Shown: positions 1-9,636, counted from the first letter of the stretch. The stretch: 64,000 nt of DNA from an uncultured Subdoligranulum sp. (GCA_900545545.1 UQZO01000010.1:11526-75525); one strand, 5' to 3'. A program made the numbers and translations. Notes: generated by a model not told the origin, from the sequence alone.

Positions 1-340
1 CGCTGCGGGCACCGTGCGGGAGGCCTTCTTCCTGAACCAGCCCGCGCTGGCCGTGGCGGGCGGCACCCCGGGCGAAGCCTTCTGCCTGGCCGCCTGTGAA
101 GCCCCCAACGTGGTGGTGGAGACCATCAAGCAGGCCGAGGACGGCGACGGCATCATCGTGCGTATGTACGAGAGCGAGAACGCCCTGACCGACACCGTGC
201 TGCACTGGGGCCGCCCCGTGGCCGAGGCTGTGAGCTGCGACTGCCTGGAGCAGCCCGACGGCGAGCCGGTCACCGTGGACGCCGAGGGCATCCACTTCAC
301 CATCAAGCCCTACGAGATCAAGACGCTGCGCATCCGCTGA
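1..340 (+). CDS. C-terminal end of a GH38 alpha-mannosidase (partial)
   Basis: The open frame runs in from the left window edge (frame starting at base 2) and stops at 338-340, so only about the last 112 residues are present. The fragment resembles the beta-sandwich tail of glycoside hydrolase family 38 alpha-mannosidases: APNVVVETIKQAEDGDGIIVR, followed by a short MYESENA segment and the closing FTIKPYEIKTLRI, which is the family's usual end. The catalytic domain lies outside the window, so activity cannot be checked. GH38 enzymes remove alpha-linked mannose from glycans. The GH20, GH3 and mannose-6-phosphate isomerase genes that follow fit a host-glycan or mannoside use locus. Confidence 0.8.
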   Translation, partial: AAGTVREAFFLNQPALAVAGGTPGEAFCLAACEAPNVVVETIKQAEDGDGIIVRMYESENALTDTVLHWGRPVAEAVSCDCLEQPDGEPVTVDAEGIHFTIKPYEIKTLRIR

Positions 341-390
341 GCGGCGCAGCCCCCCCACACAACAGGCCGCAAGGCCGCGAGGATATTGTT

Positions 391-2220
391 ATGGCAATGG
401 AATTTTTGCCGCAGCCCAAACGGGCGGAAGCCCGTTCCGGGGTATGGACGCTGACGCCCCATACCCGCATTGTTCTGCGCCCCGGCACCGCGCCGGAGGC
501 CCTGCTCTACGCCGAGATGCTGCGCGACGCCGTGCGTGACCAGGCCGGGTTCTGCCCGGCCCTGGGCCGCGGGGAAGCCGCCGGGGGCGACATCGCCCTT
601 TGCATCGACACCGACCTGCCCGCCGCCCGCTACACCCTGACCGTAAGCCCCGAGGGGGCCGTGATCGCCGCCGGGGACGACGAGGCGCTGTGCAACGGCG
701 TACAGACGCTGATCCAGTACCTGGAGCGCCACGGCGCCGTGCTGCCCGCCCTTTTTGTGGAGGACTGGCCCGACCTGCTCAACCGCGGCTACTACCAGGA
801 CTGCTCCCGCGGGCGTGTGCCCACCCTGGACTACCTGAAACGGGTGGCCGACCTGCTCTGCCGCTACAAGATCAACCAGTGGCAGCTCTACATCGAGCAC
901 ACCTATCTTTTCCGCGACCTGTCCGAGGCATGGCGGGACGATACCCCGCTGACCGCCGACGACATCCTGGAACTGGACGCCTACTGCGCCGCGCGCCACA
1001 TTGAGCTGGTGCCGTCGCTGTCCAGCTTCGGGCATATGTACAAGATCCTTTCCACCAAGACCTGCTGCGACCTCTGCGAGCTGCCGGATTCCGAAAAGAT
1101 CCCCTTCAGCTACACCTACGCCGGGGCGCACCACACGCTGAATGTCTCCCGCCCCGATGTGGTGGACTTCATCAAGAAGCTCATCGACGAGTACCGGCCG
1201 CTGTTCCGCTCCAACAAGTTCAACATCTGTGCCGACGAGACCTTCGACCTGGGCAAGGGCCGCAGCAAGGCGCTGGCCGATGAACTGGGGGAGAAAACCC
1301 TCTATGTCCGCCACGTCAAGGCGCTGTGCGAGTACCTGGTCAGCCAGGGCTGCATCCCCATGTTCTGGGGCGACATCATGTGGCGGTTCCCCCAGAGCTG
1401 CGCCGAGCTGCCCAAGGAGACCATCTGCCTGAACTGGGGGTACCTGCCCAACCAGCGGGAGAATGAGATCCGCGACATTGCCGCCAGCGGCATCACCCAG
1501 TATGCCTGCCCGGGCGTCTGCGGCTGGAACCGCTGGGTACCGCTGTACCGCTACGCCTACTCCAACATCCGGGCCATGTGCCACCATGCCCACAAGTACC
1601 ATGCCATCGGCCTGTTGAACACCGACTGGGGCGACTACGCCCACATCAACGACCCGCGGCTGACCATCCCCGGCATTCTGTACGGCGCCGCCTTCGGCTG
1701 GAACGCCCAGCCGGTGGAGATGGAGGAGCTGAACGAAGCGGTCTCCCGCATCGGATACGGCGACACCAGCGGCCAGCTGATGGCCGGTATGACCGACCTT
1801 TCGGACCACGAGATCTTTGACTGGCAGCACGCCGTCAACTGGATGGACGGGGACGAGGCACGCCGCGCCGAACTGCTGGCCGAGCTGGACCTGACCCAGG
1901 TGCCTGCCGCCAACGCCGCCGTGGCCGATGCCCTGGCCCGGGTGCTGGCCTGTGCCCCCACCCTGCCCGCCGGCCGCAAGGAGATCCTGAGCCTGGCCAG
2001 CGTTACCGCCGAGAGCGTGACGATCTGGAACGAGATCGGCGCCTGGCTGGCCGGTCCCCGCGCCGAAAACCCGGCCCTGGCCGCCCGGCTGGAGCACTGG
2101 TACCACCTCTACCTGGCGCAGTGGCGCCAGGTCAGCCGCGAGAGCGGACTGCCCAACCTGACCCGGCTGATCGTGCGGTATGCCGATCTGCTGCGCGGGC
2201 GGCAGCTCCGGGCGGAGTAA
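391..2220 (+). CDS. Glycoside hydrolase family 20 (beta-N-acetylhexosaminidase-like)
   Basis: The 609-residue protein has a GH20b-type N-terminal domain (about 1-120) followed by a TIM barrel. NICADETFDLGKG, near residues 278-290, carries the adjacent Asp-Glu pair (about D282-E283) that GH20 enzymes use for substrate-assisted hydrolysis of terminal GlcNAc or GalNAc. YYQDCSRGRVPTLDYLKR and INQWQLYIEHTY are typical of barrel strand regions in this subgroup of intracellular GH20-like enzymes. No signal peptide is visible, so it probably acts in the cytoplasm on imported oligosaccharides. The start at 391 has GAGG 8 bases upstream. The MFS gene begins 18 bases after the stop, suggesting one operon. 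Exact substrate is inferred only. Confidence 0.85.
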   Translation: MAMEFLPQPKRAEARSGVWTLTPHTRIVLRPGTAPEALLYAEMLRDAVRDQAGFCPALGRGEAAGGDIALCIDTDLPAARYTLTVSPEGAVIAAGDDEALCNGVQTLIQYLERHGAVLPALFVEDWPDLLNRGYYQDCSRGRVPTLDYLKRVADLLCRYKINQWQLYIEHTYLFRDLSEAWRDDTPLTADDILELDAYCAARHIELVPSLSSFGHMYKILSTKTCCDLCELPDSEKIPFSYTYAGAHHTLNVSRPDVVDFIKKLIDEYRPLFRSNKFNICADETFDLGKGRSKALADELGEKTLYVRHVKALCEYLVSQGCIPMFWGDIMWRFPQSCAELPKETICLNWGYLPNQRENEIRDIAASGITQYACPGVCGWNRWVPLYRYAYSNIRAMCHHAHKYHAIGLLNTDWGDYAHINDPRLTIPGILYGAAFGWNAQPVEMEELNEAVSRIGYGDTSGQLMAGMTDLSDHEIFDWQHAVNWMDGDEARRAELLAELDLTQVPAANAAVADALARVLACAPTLPAGRKEILSLASVTAESVTIWNEIGAWLAGPRAENPALAARLEHWYHLYLAQWRQVSRESGLPNLTRLIVRYADLLRGRQLRAE

Positions 2221-2238
2221 ACCGCCGGGAGGCTTTCG

Positions 2239-3519
2239 ATGGGCTTGTTCCGTCACTTGTTTTTTCCGCCTGATCCCCCCACCGAAACCCAACTGGAGGC
2301 CGGCCGCCACGCCCTGATCACCGAGGGTGCCGTGGCCGCCGTCCTCTACTCGGTGGGTACCGGCAACTTTCTGGCCGGTTACCTGAGCCAGCTGGGCGCT
2401 TCCATTTCCTTCTGCGCCTTTGTGGCCATGATCCCCCAGCTGGGCTGCGTACTGCAGTTTTTCTCTCCCTTTCTGTTTGAGCGCATCCATCACCGCAAAC
2501 TGTCCATCTGGCTGTTGTGCGTAGTCTACCGGTTCGCCCTGGCGGCGGTCTTTCTGGTGCCCCTGGCGGTGCCGGGCCACAGCCAGGCCCGGTGGGTGGT
2601 GCTGGCGCTCTATACCGTATCCTTTTTTGCGGCCGGCGTGGTCACGCCGGGGCTTTCCCACCTGACGCTGGGTCTGGCGCCGGAAGGGCGCCGGGGTGCC
2701 TTTTTTGCCCGCAAGGACATTGTGGCCGTCTGTGTAAACAGCGCCGCCACCCTGGTGCTGGGCCGCCTGCTGGACCGCTTTACCCGGGGCGGCGACCCCG
2801 ACACCGGCTACCTGCTCATCGGCATCGTCTGCGCCCTGCTGGCCCTGTTCGACGCCGTGCTGCTGGCTCTGGTGCACGAAAACCCCGTCGCCTTTGTAAG
2901 CAAGGTGCGCCCCGCCGACATCCTGCGCCCCGTGCGGGATGCCTCCTACCGGCCGCTGCTGCTCTACTGCATTCTGGGCGGCCTGCCGGGCGGGCTTTCC
3001 ACGCCCTTCCTCTCGGTCTACCAGCTGCGGGTGCTGGGGCTGAGCCACAGCTTCATCACCACGGTGGGCGTGGTTTCCGCCGTGGCCGGTATGGCCGGCA
3101 GCTGGTACTGGGGCCGTCTGGCCGATGCCGCCGGCTGGCGCCGGGTCATCTGGCTGACCGCCACCATCAATCTTTCCTGTACGCTGGGCTGGGCCTTGAT
3201 CCGCCCTGCCTGGGCGCCGTTTACCGCCCCTGTGCTGATGGTTGCCACCGCTGCCTGCAGCAGCGGTGCCAGCATTGCCAGCATGAACCTGCAGTTTGCC
3301 TCCAGCCCCGCCAACGCCAAAACCACCTACATCAGCGTGACGTCGGCGTCCGCCAGCATTGCCGCCTGCCTGATGGCCAGCGTGGGCACCACCATACAGC
3401 CCCTGCTGGAAACCGTCTTTGGCAACGGCAGCATCCCCTGCCTGTTTTTGCTGGCCGGGGTGCTGGGCTTTACCAACCTGGCCGTCAACGGCCGCAAACT
3501 GCCCAATACCAAATCCTGA
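2239..3519 (+). CDS. MFS transporter
   Basis: A 426-residue integral membrane protein with about 12 hydrophobic segments and the usual cytoplasmic loop near the middle (about residues 205-225). The N-terminal half contains ALITEGAVAAVLYSVGTGNF, seen in major facilitator proteins found beside glycosidases in Clostridia. It lies between GH20 and GH3 genes, with GGGAGG before its start and under 30 bases to each neighbour. It probably imports or exports a sugar or small glycan handled by those enzymes. Substrate cannot be read from the sequence. Confidence 0.75.
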   Translation: MGLFRHLFFPPDPPTETQLEAGRHALITEGAVAAVLYSVGTGNFLAGYLSQLGASISFCAFVAMIPQLGCVLQFFSPFLFERIHHRKLSIWLLCVVYRFALAAVFLVPLAVPGHSQARWVVLALYTVSFFAAGVVTPGLSHLTLGLAPEGRRGAFFARKDIVAVCVNSAATLVLGRLLDRFTRGGDPDTGYLLIGIVCALLALFDAVLLALVHENPVAFVSKVRPADILRPVRDASYRPLLLYCILGGLPGGLSTPFLSVYQLRVLGLSHSFITTVGVVSAVAGMAGSWYWGRLADAAGWRRVIWLTATINLSCTLGWALIRPAWAPFTAPVLMVATAACSSGASIASMNLQFASSPANAKTTYISVTSASASIAACLMASVGTTIQPLLETVFGNGSIPCLFLLAGVLGFTNLAVNGRKLPNTKS

Positions 3520-3543
3520 TTCCCTATGGGAGGAATGTTTCCG

Positions 3544-6147
3544 ATGTTCCCTTACCAAGATGCAAAACTGCCCATTGAAAAGCGCATTGACGACCTGCTG
3601 GGCCGCATGACGCTGCGGGAAAAGATCTTGCAGACCGACCAGTATTTCTCCGGCGATTTTACCACCCAGGACGAAAACGGCCAGGTGACCGCCATGGACC
3701 TGGACCGGCTGGACAAACTGCTGCAGGGCTACAGCGCCGGCAGTGTGCAGCTGCGCGGCATGGATGCCGCCCAGGCCAACACCGTGCAGCGCTATGCCAT
3801 CGAGAAAACCCGCCTGGGCATCCCCTTCCTTTTCAGTGAGGAAGCCCTCCACGGCCTGATGACCAACCGCGCCACCAGCTTCCCCCAGCAGATCGGCCTG
3901 GCCGCCACCTTCCACCCCGAGCTGGGCCGGGAGATGGGCCATGCCATCGCCACCGAGACCCGCGCCATGGGCATCCACGAGACCTACAGCCCCGTGATGG
4001 ACCTGATCCGCGACCCGCGCTACGGCCGGGGCGAGGAATCCTACGGCGAGGACACCCACCTCTGCGGTGAGTTTGCCCGGGAAGTGGTGCGCGGCATGCA
4101 GGGCGACGACCTGACCGCCCCCGATGCCATTGCCGCCGAGCCCAAGCACTATGTGGGCTACGGCAACCCTGTGGGCGGCCTGAACTGCGCCCCCTGCACC
4201 ATGGGCCGCCACGATGTGTTCAGCGACTGCCTGCCGGTGTTTGAGGCGGCCTTCCGGGACGGCGGCGCCGTGGACGCCATGTGCAGCTACAACTCCATCG
4301 ACAGCATCCCGGTCTCCATGGACCACGAGCTGCTGACCGATGTGCTGCGCGGCCAATACGGCATGCGCGGCTTTGTGCGCACCGACCTGACCGCTGTCTC
4401 CCGCCTGTACGACTGGCACTTCATTGCCCCCACGCCGGAGGAGGCCATCCGCCTGGGCGTGGAAGCGGGCGTGGACCTGCAGCTGTACGACTTCCCCCAC
4501 GATGTATGGCAGGACTCCCTGCAGCATCTGGTGGAAAGCGGCAAGATGGACGTTTCGGTGGTGGATACCGCCTGCCGCCGGGTGCTGCGGGTCAAGTTCA
4601 TGCTGGGCCTGTTTGAGCACCCCTACACCGATGAACACCGGGCCGAGACCGTGCTGCGCCGTCCCGAACACCTGGACCTGGCCCGCCGTATTGCCCGGGA
4701 AAGCGTGGTACTGCTGAAAAACGACGGCATCCTGCCCCTGCGCAAGGACCTGGGCTGCGTGGCCGTCATCGGCCCCGGCGCCGACACCCCCGCTTTGGGC
4801 GACTACTCCGAAGCCCGGGGCCGCGTGGGCGCCGTGACGGTGCTGGACGGCATCAAGGCCGCCGTGGCCCCCGGCACCAAAGTGCTGCACGCCCGGGGCT
4901 GCAACTTCCTGGGCCAGGCGCTGCACCCCTTTGACCCCGGCATGCTGCTGGATGAGGACGGCAACCCCGGCCTGACCGGCCGCTACTACAACGGCCCCAA
5001 ACCCGAGGGTACCCCCGTGCAGACCCGCAGCGACCGTACCGTCAACTTCAACTGGATCTTCGCCCTGCCCCACCCCGAGCTGGACGCCAACTGCTTCAGC
5101 GTGGCCTGGACCGGCTATGTCTGCATGCCCAAGACCATGGACGGCTGCATCGGCCTGAGCACCCAGGACAGCATGAAGCTCTACGTCGACGACGAGCTTC
5201 TCATCGACGGCTGGGGCCCCGACAAGAGCGCCGACCAGGCCCTGGACTTCCACTTTGAGGCGGGCCGCCGCTACAAGGTGCGCATCGAGTTCGTCAACGA
5301 CGGCCGCGGCGCCCGTGTCATCTTCGGCTACAGCGCCGGGCGCGAGGACTTCGACTCCGCCGTGGCCGCCGCCAAGCAGGCGGATGTGGCCATCCTTTGC
5401 ATGGGCGACAACGAGGAGACCAGCGGCGAAAACTTCGACCGCATCTCTCTGGACCTGCCCGGCCGCCAGCTGGAACTGGTGAAGGCCGTCTACGCCACCG
5501 GCACGCCGGTGGTACTGCTGCTGCAAAGCGGCCGCCCGGTGAGCGCCAACTGGGAGAACGAGCATCTGCCCGCCATCCTGGAAGCCTGGTTCCCCGGCGA
5601 GCAGGGCGGCAACGGCATTGCCGATGTGCTGTTCGGCGACGCCGCGCCCACCGGTCGTCTGCCCATCACCTTCCCCCGCAGCGTGGGCCAGGTGCCCTGC
5701 CATTACAGCCGCCGTCCCGGCGGCGGCAAGCGCTATGTGGAGATGGACTGGATGCCCTTGTATCCCTTCGGCTACGGCCTTTCCTACACCAGCTTTGCCT
5801 TCCGTGACCTGGCGCTGGACCGCACCGAGATGGACCCCGGCGACACCGTGCAGGTGAGCTTTACGGTGGAAAACACCGGCGCCCGCCCCGGCGTGGCCGT
5901 GCCCCAGCTCTATGTGCGGGACTACTACAGCTCGGTGGTCAAGCCGGAACGGCAGCTGGCCGCCTTTACCCGGGTGGAACTGGCCCCCGGCGAAAGCCGC
6001 CGCGTCACCCTGCCGGTTGGCCCCCGCGCCCTGCGCACCCTGGGCCCCGACTATGTCTGGCGTGTGGAACCCGGCGATTTTGAAATTCAGCTGGGCGACA
6101 ACGCCGAAAACATCCTGCTGCGCACCGACCTGACCGTGCGCGGGTAA
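3544..6147 (+). CDS. GH3 beta-glycosidase with PA14 domain
   Basis: About 867 residues with the order of GH3 beta-glucosidase/xylosidase-like enzymes: an N-terminal TIM barrel with GFVRTDLTAV (nucleophile Asp about 281), a second alpha/beta domain interrupted by a PA14 carbohydrate-binding insertion (about residues 470-600, with STQDSMKLYVDDELLIDGWG), the acid/base segment SGENFDRISLDLPG (Glu about 629), and a C-terminal fibronectin-III-like domain ending with VEPGDFEIQLGDN. There is no signal peptide, so it is likely cytoplasmic. An ATG at 3526 overlaps the ribosome site GGGAGGA (3528-3534); the ATG at 3544, 10 bases after GGAGG, is the better start. The specificity (glucose, xylose, GlcNAc) is not determinable. 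Confidence 0.9.
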   Translation: MFPYQDAKLPIEKRIDDLLGRMTLREKILQTDQYFSGDFTTQDENGQVTAMDLDRLDKLLQGYSAGSVQLRGMDAAQANTVQRYAIEKTRLGIPFLFSEEALHGLMTNRATSFPQQIGLAATFHPELGREMGHAIATETRAMGIHETYSPVMDLIRDPRYGRGEESYGEDTHLCGEFAREVVRGMQGDDLTAPDAIAAEPKHYVGYGNPVGGLNCAPCTMGRHDVFSDCLPVFEAAFRDGGAVDAMCSYNSIDSIPVSMDHELLTDVLRGQYGMRGFVRTDLTAVSRLYDWHFIAPTPEEAIRLGVEAGVDLQLYDFPHDVWQDSLQHLVESGKMDVSVVDTACRRVLRVKFMLGLFEHPYTDEHRAETVLRRPEHLDLARRIARESVVLLKNDGILPLRKDLGCVAVIGPGADTPALGDYSEARGRVGAVTVLDGIKAAVAPGTKVLHARGCNFLGQALHPFDPGMLLDEDGNPGLTGRYYNGPKPEGTPVQTRSDRTVNFNWIFALPHPELDANCFSVAWTGYVCMPKTMDGCIGLSTQDSMKLYVDDELLIDGWGPDKSADQALDFHFEAGRRYKVRIEFVNDGRGARVIFGYSAGREDFDSAVAAAKQADVAILCMGDNEETSGENFDRISLDLPGRQLELVKAVYATGTPVVLLLQSGRPVSANWENEHLPAILEAWFPGEQGGNGIADVLFGDAAPTGRLPITFPRSVGQVPCHYSRRPGGGKRYVEMDWMPLYPFGYGLSYTSFAFRDLALDRTEMDPGDTVQVSFTVENTGARPGVAVPQLYVRDYYSSVVKPERQLAAFTRVELAPGESRRVTLPVGPRALRTLGPDYVWRVEPGDFEIQLGDNAENILLRTDLTVRG

Positions 6148-6160
6148 ACAAAAAAACGCG

Positions 6161-6198
6161 GGCGGACCGGTGCAGACGGTCCGCCTGTGTGGTATAAT
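6161..6198 (+). promoter_or_regulatory. Hairpin plus -10 element before the phosphohexomutase gene
   Basis: A perfect 9-bp inverted repeat, GGCGGACCG (6161-6169) and CGGTCCGCC (6177-6185), follows the GH3 stop. It has no T run downstream, so it is a weak terminator at best. TATAAT at 6193-6198 is a perfect -10 box; the -35 position (GTGCAG, 6170-6175) matches poorly and lies in the hairpin loop. I read this as a promoter for the next two genes overlapping a partial terminator. Confidence 0.45.
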
Positions 6199-6250
6199 GA
6201 GGCTACCCGAACAAGCCTTCCCCATCTTGAATCTTCAGGAGCGTGCAACC

Positions 6251-7942
6251 ATGAATACGATCGAAACCCGTTACCAGGCCTGGCTGGCCCAGCCCGGCCT
6301 GCCCGAGGACCTGGCTGCCGAACTGCGCGGCATTGCCGGGGACGCCGAAGCCATCAACGACCGCTTCTACCGCGATCTGGCCTTCGGCACCGGCGGCCTG
6401 CGGGGCGTCATCGGCGCCGGTACCAACCGCATGAACCTGTACACCGTGCGCAAGGCCACCCAGGGCCTGGCCGACTACCTCAACGCCACGGACCTGCCCA
6501 AGAAGGTGGCCATCGCCCACGACAGCCGCCACAAGGGCGACCTGTTTGCCCGGGAAACCGCCCGGGTGCTGGCCGCCAACGGCATCACCGCCTACCTCTA
6601 CCCCCGGCTGGAACCCACCCCCGCTCTCTCCTGGGCGGTGCGGTACCTGGGCTGCGGCGCCGGCGTCTGCGTGACCGCCAGCCACAACCCCGCCAAGTAC
6701 AACGGCTACAAGGTCTACGGCGCCGACGGCTGCCAGATCACCCTGGAAGCCGCCGAGAAAATTCTGGCCGCCATTGAGGCGGTGGACATCTTCGCCGGGG
6801 TCAAGCTGGCGGACTACGACGAAGCCCTGGCCGACGGCCGCATCGTGACCATCGGCGAGGACTGCATCGACGCCTTTGTGGACGCCGTCTACGCCCAGCG
6901 TGTGGGCGACGGCGCGGGCATTGCCGACCTGAAACTGGTCTACACCCCGCTGAACGGTTCCGGCCTGGAATGCGTGCGCAAGCTGCTGGCCAAGCTGGGG
7001 GTGACCCACGTCACCGTGGTGCCGGAACAGGAGCAGCCGGACGGAGATTTCCCCACCTGCCCCTACCCCAACCCCGAGATCCGGGAGGCCATGGAGACCG
7101 GCCTGAAACTCTGCGACAGCGTCCACCCCGACCTGCTGCTGGGCACCGACCCCGACTGTGACCGCTGCGGCACCGCCGTGCCCGACGGCCAGGGCGGCTA
7201 CCGGCTGATCACCGGCAACGAGATGGGCATCATCCTGCTGGATTACATCTGCCGTACCCGCACCGCCCGTGGCACCATGCCCGCCGACCCCGTGGCCGTG
7301 ACCACCATCGTCTCCACCGATATGGCCACCCCCGTGGCCGCCAAATACGGCGTGGAGCTGCGCCGCACCCTCACCGGCTTCAAGTTCATCGGTGAGCAGA
7401 TCGGCAACCTGGAAGCTGAGGGCCACCCCGAGCGGTACATCTTCGGCTTTGAGGAGAGCTACGGCTACCTGTCCGGTGGCCATGTGCGGGACAAGGACGC
7501 CGTGAACGCCACGCTGCTGGTCTGCGAGGCCGCCGCCTGGTACGCCCAGCAGGGCATGACGCTGCTGGATGCCATCGAGGCCCTGTACAAGGAATTCGGC
7601 TACTACCGCAACGCCCTGTGCTCCTTTACCTTTGAGGGCGAGAGCGGCATGCACACCATGCAGCAGCTGATGGCCGACCTGCGGGCCCACGCCCCTGCCG
7701 AAATCGGCGGCTACCGGGTAGAAAGCGCCGTGGACTACAACGTTCCCGGCGGCTGCCAGGGCCTGCCCCAGGCCGACGTGCTGGAATACCGCCTGGCGGG
7801 CGGCCACAAGTTCATGGTGCGCCCCTCCGGCACCGAGCCCAAGATCAAGGTCTATCTTTCCGCCGTGGGCGCCAGCGAGGCCGACGCCGACGCCGTGAAC
7901 GAGAAACTGGCCGCTGCTGCGGCCCAGATGATGAAAGGATGA
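6251..7942 (+). CDS. Alpha-D-phosphohexomutase (phosphoglucomutase/phosphomannomutase)
   Basis: The 563-residue protein interconverts hexose 1- and 6-phosphates. It shows the family signatures in order: TGGLRGVIGAGTNRMN near residue 45, the active-site phosphoserine loop CVTASHNPAKYNGYKVY near 140, the magnesium loop GTDPDCDRCG near 300, the sugar-binding FGFEESYGYLSG near 400, and the phosphate-binding RPSGTEPKIKVY near the C terminus. The ATG at 6251 has AGGAG 9 bases upstream, while an in-frame upstream extension starts inside the hairpin. It is followed 7 bases later by manA, linking glucose/mannose phosphates to glycolysis and sugar nucleotides. Glucose versus mannose preference cannot be fixed by eye. 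Confidence 0.92.
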   Translation: MNTIETRYQAWLAQPGLPEDLAAELRGIAGDAEAINDRFYRDLAFGTGGLRGVIGAGTNRMNLYTVRKATQGLADYLNATDLPKKVAIAHDSRHKGDLFARETARVLAANGITAYLYPRLEPTPALSWAVRYLGCGAGVCVTASHNPAKYNGYKVYGADGCQITLEAAEKILAAIEAVDIFAGVKLADYDEALADGRIVTIGEDCIDAFVDAVYAQRVGDGAGIADLKLVYTPLNGSGLECVRKLLAKLGVTHVTVVPEQEQPDGDFPTCPYPNPEIREAMETGLKLCDSVHPDLLLGTDPDCDRCGTAVPDGQGGYRLITGNEMGIILLDYICRTRTARGTMPADPVAVTTIVSTDMATPVAAKYGVELRRTLTGFKFIGEQIGNLEAEGHPERYIFGFEESYGYLSGGHVRDKDAVNATLLVCEAAAWYAQQGMTLLDAIEALYKEFGYYRNALCSFTFEGESGMHTMQQLMADLRAHAPAEIGGYRVESAVDYNVPGGCQGLPQADVLEYRLAGGHKFMVRPSGTEPKIKVYLSAVGASEADADAVNEKLAAAAAQMMKG

Positions 7943-7949
7943 TTTTTGT

Positions 7950-8870
7950 ATGGCCATGCTGAAACTGAAACCCACCTGCAAAGACTACCTGTGGGGCGGC
8001 GACAAGCTGCGCACCGACTTCGGCATTGAGAGCGACCTGCATCCCCTGGCCGAGGCGTGGGTGCTCTCCTGCCATCCCGACGGCCCCTCCACCATCGTGG
8101 GTGGGGACCACGACGGCCAGACCCTGGCCGACTACCTGGCCGAACAGGGCCGCGGCGTGCTGGGCACCGACTGCGAAAAGTTCGAGGATTTTCCCATCCT
8201 GACCAAATTCATCGACGCCAAGGGCAACCTGTCCATTCAGGTACACCCCTCCAACGAGTACGCCCTGGAGCATGAGCACCAGTACGGCAAGACCGAGATG
8301 TGGTACATTCTGGACTGCGAGCCGGGGGCCTTCCTCTACTACGGCTTTGACCACGAGATCAGCCACGAGGAATTTGAGCGCCGCATCCAGGACAACACCC
8401 TCACCGAGGTGCTCAACGCCGCGCCGGTGCACAAGGGCGATGTCTTCTTCATTCCTTCCGGCACGCTGCACGCCATCTGCCAGGGTATCGTCATTGCCGA
8501 GATCCAGCAGAATTCCAACGTGACCTACCGCGTCTACGACTACGGCCGTGTGGGCGCCGACGGCAAGCCCCGCGCCCTGCACATTCCCCAGGCGCTGGCC
8601 GTCACCGAGCTGAAACCGCCCAAGGCCCACGACTTCGGCGGTCACCTGGCCCAGTGCGAGTACTTTACCGTGGACGTCTACGACAACGACTTCACCGGCA
8701 CCGCCGGGACCGAGAGCTTCGTCTCGCTGCTGGTGGTGGACGGCGACGGCACCGTGACCTGCGGCGGCGAAACGCTGGCCGTCCACAAGGGCGACAGCGT
8801 CTTTATCTCCGCCGGCAGCGGCGATTTCGCTGTTTCCGGCAGCCTGAAAACCCTCTGCACCCGCGTATAA
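7950..8870 (+). CDS. manA: Mannose-6-phosphate isomerase, class I
   Basis: A 306-residue cupin metalloenzyme converting mannose 6-phosphate to fructose 6-phosphate. The zinc ligands are visible: the Gln and His of LSIQVHPSNEYALEHEHQYGK (about residues 91-111), with the Glu in the same segment, and a further His in PSGTLHAICQG (about 171-181). The length matches the short Gram-positive ManA form, which has the N-terminal WGGDKLRTDFG motif. It starts 7 bases after the phosphohexomutase stop, with AAGGA before the ATG, and the two form one operon closed by a strong terminator. With the upstream mannosidase fragment it supports mannose use. Confidence 0.93.
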   Translation: MAMLKLKPTCKDYLWGGDKLRTDFGIESDLHPLAEAWVLSCHPDGPSTIVGGDHDGQTLADYLAEQGRGVLGTDCEKFEDFPILTKFIDAKGNLSIQVHPSNEYALEHEHQYGKTEMWYILDCEPGAFLYYGFDHEISHEEFERRIQDNTLTEVLNAAPVHKGDVFFIPSGTLHAICQGIVIAEIQQNSNVTYRVYDYGRVGADGKPRALHIPQALAVTELKPPKAHDFGGHLAQCEYFTVDVYDNDFTGTAGTESFVSLLVVDGDGTVTCGGETLAVHKGDSVFISAGSGDFAVSGSLKTLCTRV

Positions 8871-8877
8871 CCTGCCC

Positions 8878-8917
8878 ACGCCCTGCCCGCCGCAGGGCGT
8901 GTTCTTTTTTGCTTTTT
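8878..8917 (+). terminator. Intrinsic terminator after manA
   Basis: Perfect 9-bp stem ACGCCCTGC (8878-8886) and GCAGGGCGT (8892-8900) with a 5-base loop, followed by a T-rich tract. It closes the sugar phosphate operon. Confidence 0.9.
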
Positions 8918-8974
8918 CGGCCGGATTCGTCACAGTTTTTTCGTTTTCTCCCCGGTTTCTTAGTCCAGGCTAAT

Positions 8975-9001
8975 GTGACAGGTTGGAGTTTGCGGTATAA
9001 T
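8975..9001 (+). promoter_or_regulatory. Promoter of the Crp/Fnr-family gene
   Basis: TATAAT at 8996-9001 is a perfect -10 box. GTGACA at 8975-8980 is the only -35-like hexamer, but the spacer is just 15 bases, so activation by a bound regulator is possible. The layout GTGACA, GTTGG, TTTGCGG, TATAAT closely resembles the promoter of the response regulator gene near 49450. Confidence 0.6.
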
Positions 9002-9049
9002 TGGAGAAACCCTTTGCCTTACTGCTGACCGAAAGAGTGGAAAATATAT

Positions 9050-9625
9050 ATGGATGCAGAGTATTTTTTGAGGACCGCCTATGGCGTCCGGAATGAGGAC
9101 CTGCTGCGGGAAGTTTGCGCCATGGCCACCGTCACCGATGTGACCAAAGGCACCCTGCTGGCCAACTGCGGCGAACCCCAGACCCAGATCTTTTTCCTGA
9201 TGAAGGGGATTTTCCGGGGCTTTTTCCTGGACATTGACGGCCGGGAGATCACCGACTGCCTGGCCTACCGCTGCGGCGAAGTGGCTATGGCCAGCTTCGG
9301 GCTGAACAACCCCGCCCAGGTCAACATCGAGATGATGACCGCCGGCACCGTGATGGGCCTGCCCGCCGCCGGCCTGGGCGCCCTGATGGGCAAATACCCC
9401 GAGGTGCTGGTGATTTACAACCAGCTGCTGACGAAATCCCTGCAAATGAACTGGGAGATGAAGATCGTGCTCTACCAGCGCACCGCCCGGGAACGGTACG
9501 AATGGTTCCAGGAGAACTATCCCGGCCTTATCGACCGCATCAGCAACAAGTACGTGGCCTCCTTTTTGCGGATGAACCCCGTCACCTTCAGCCGCCTGCT
9601 GCACAGCGGCGACCGCGACGCCTGA
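9050..9625 (+). CDS. Crp/Fnr-family transcriptional regulator
   Basis: A 191-residue protein with an N-terminal cyclic-nucleotide-binding-type beta barrel (about 20-110, with the typical IFFLMKGIFRGFFLDIDGREI strand pair) and a C-terminal winged helix containing ISNKYVASFLRMNPVTFSRLL. No cysteine cluster for an Fnr-type iron-sulfur cluster is evident at the N terminus. The effector is unknown. The gene is monocistronic, with its own promoter and a strong terminator, between the sugar operon and selD. A role in anaerobic, redox or nutrient control is the family norm. The palindrome near 49460 is a candidate target. Confidence 0.82.
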   Translation: MDAEYFLRTAYGVRNEDLLREVCAMATVTDVTKGTLLANCGEPQTQIFFLMKGIFRGFFLDIDGREITDCLAYRCGEVAMASFGLNNPAQVNIEMMTAGTVMGLPAAGLGALMGKYPEVLVIYNQLLTKSLQMNWEMKIVLYQRTARERYEWFQENYPGLIDRISNKYVASFLRMNPVTFSRLLHSGDRDA

Positions 9626-9636
9626 AAATGCCAAAA

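Noticed and set aside
310..6225. A 1971-codon open frame on the minus strand
   Set aside because: It is antisense to the GH20, MFS and GH3 genes. Its composition (Ala, Gly, Val, His, Gln runs) is that of GC-rich antisense translation, and no family features appear.
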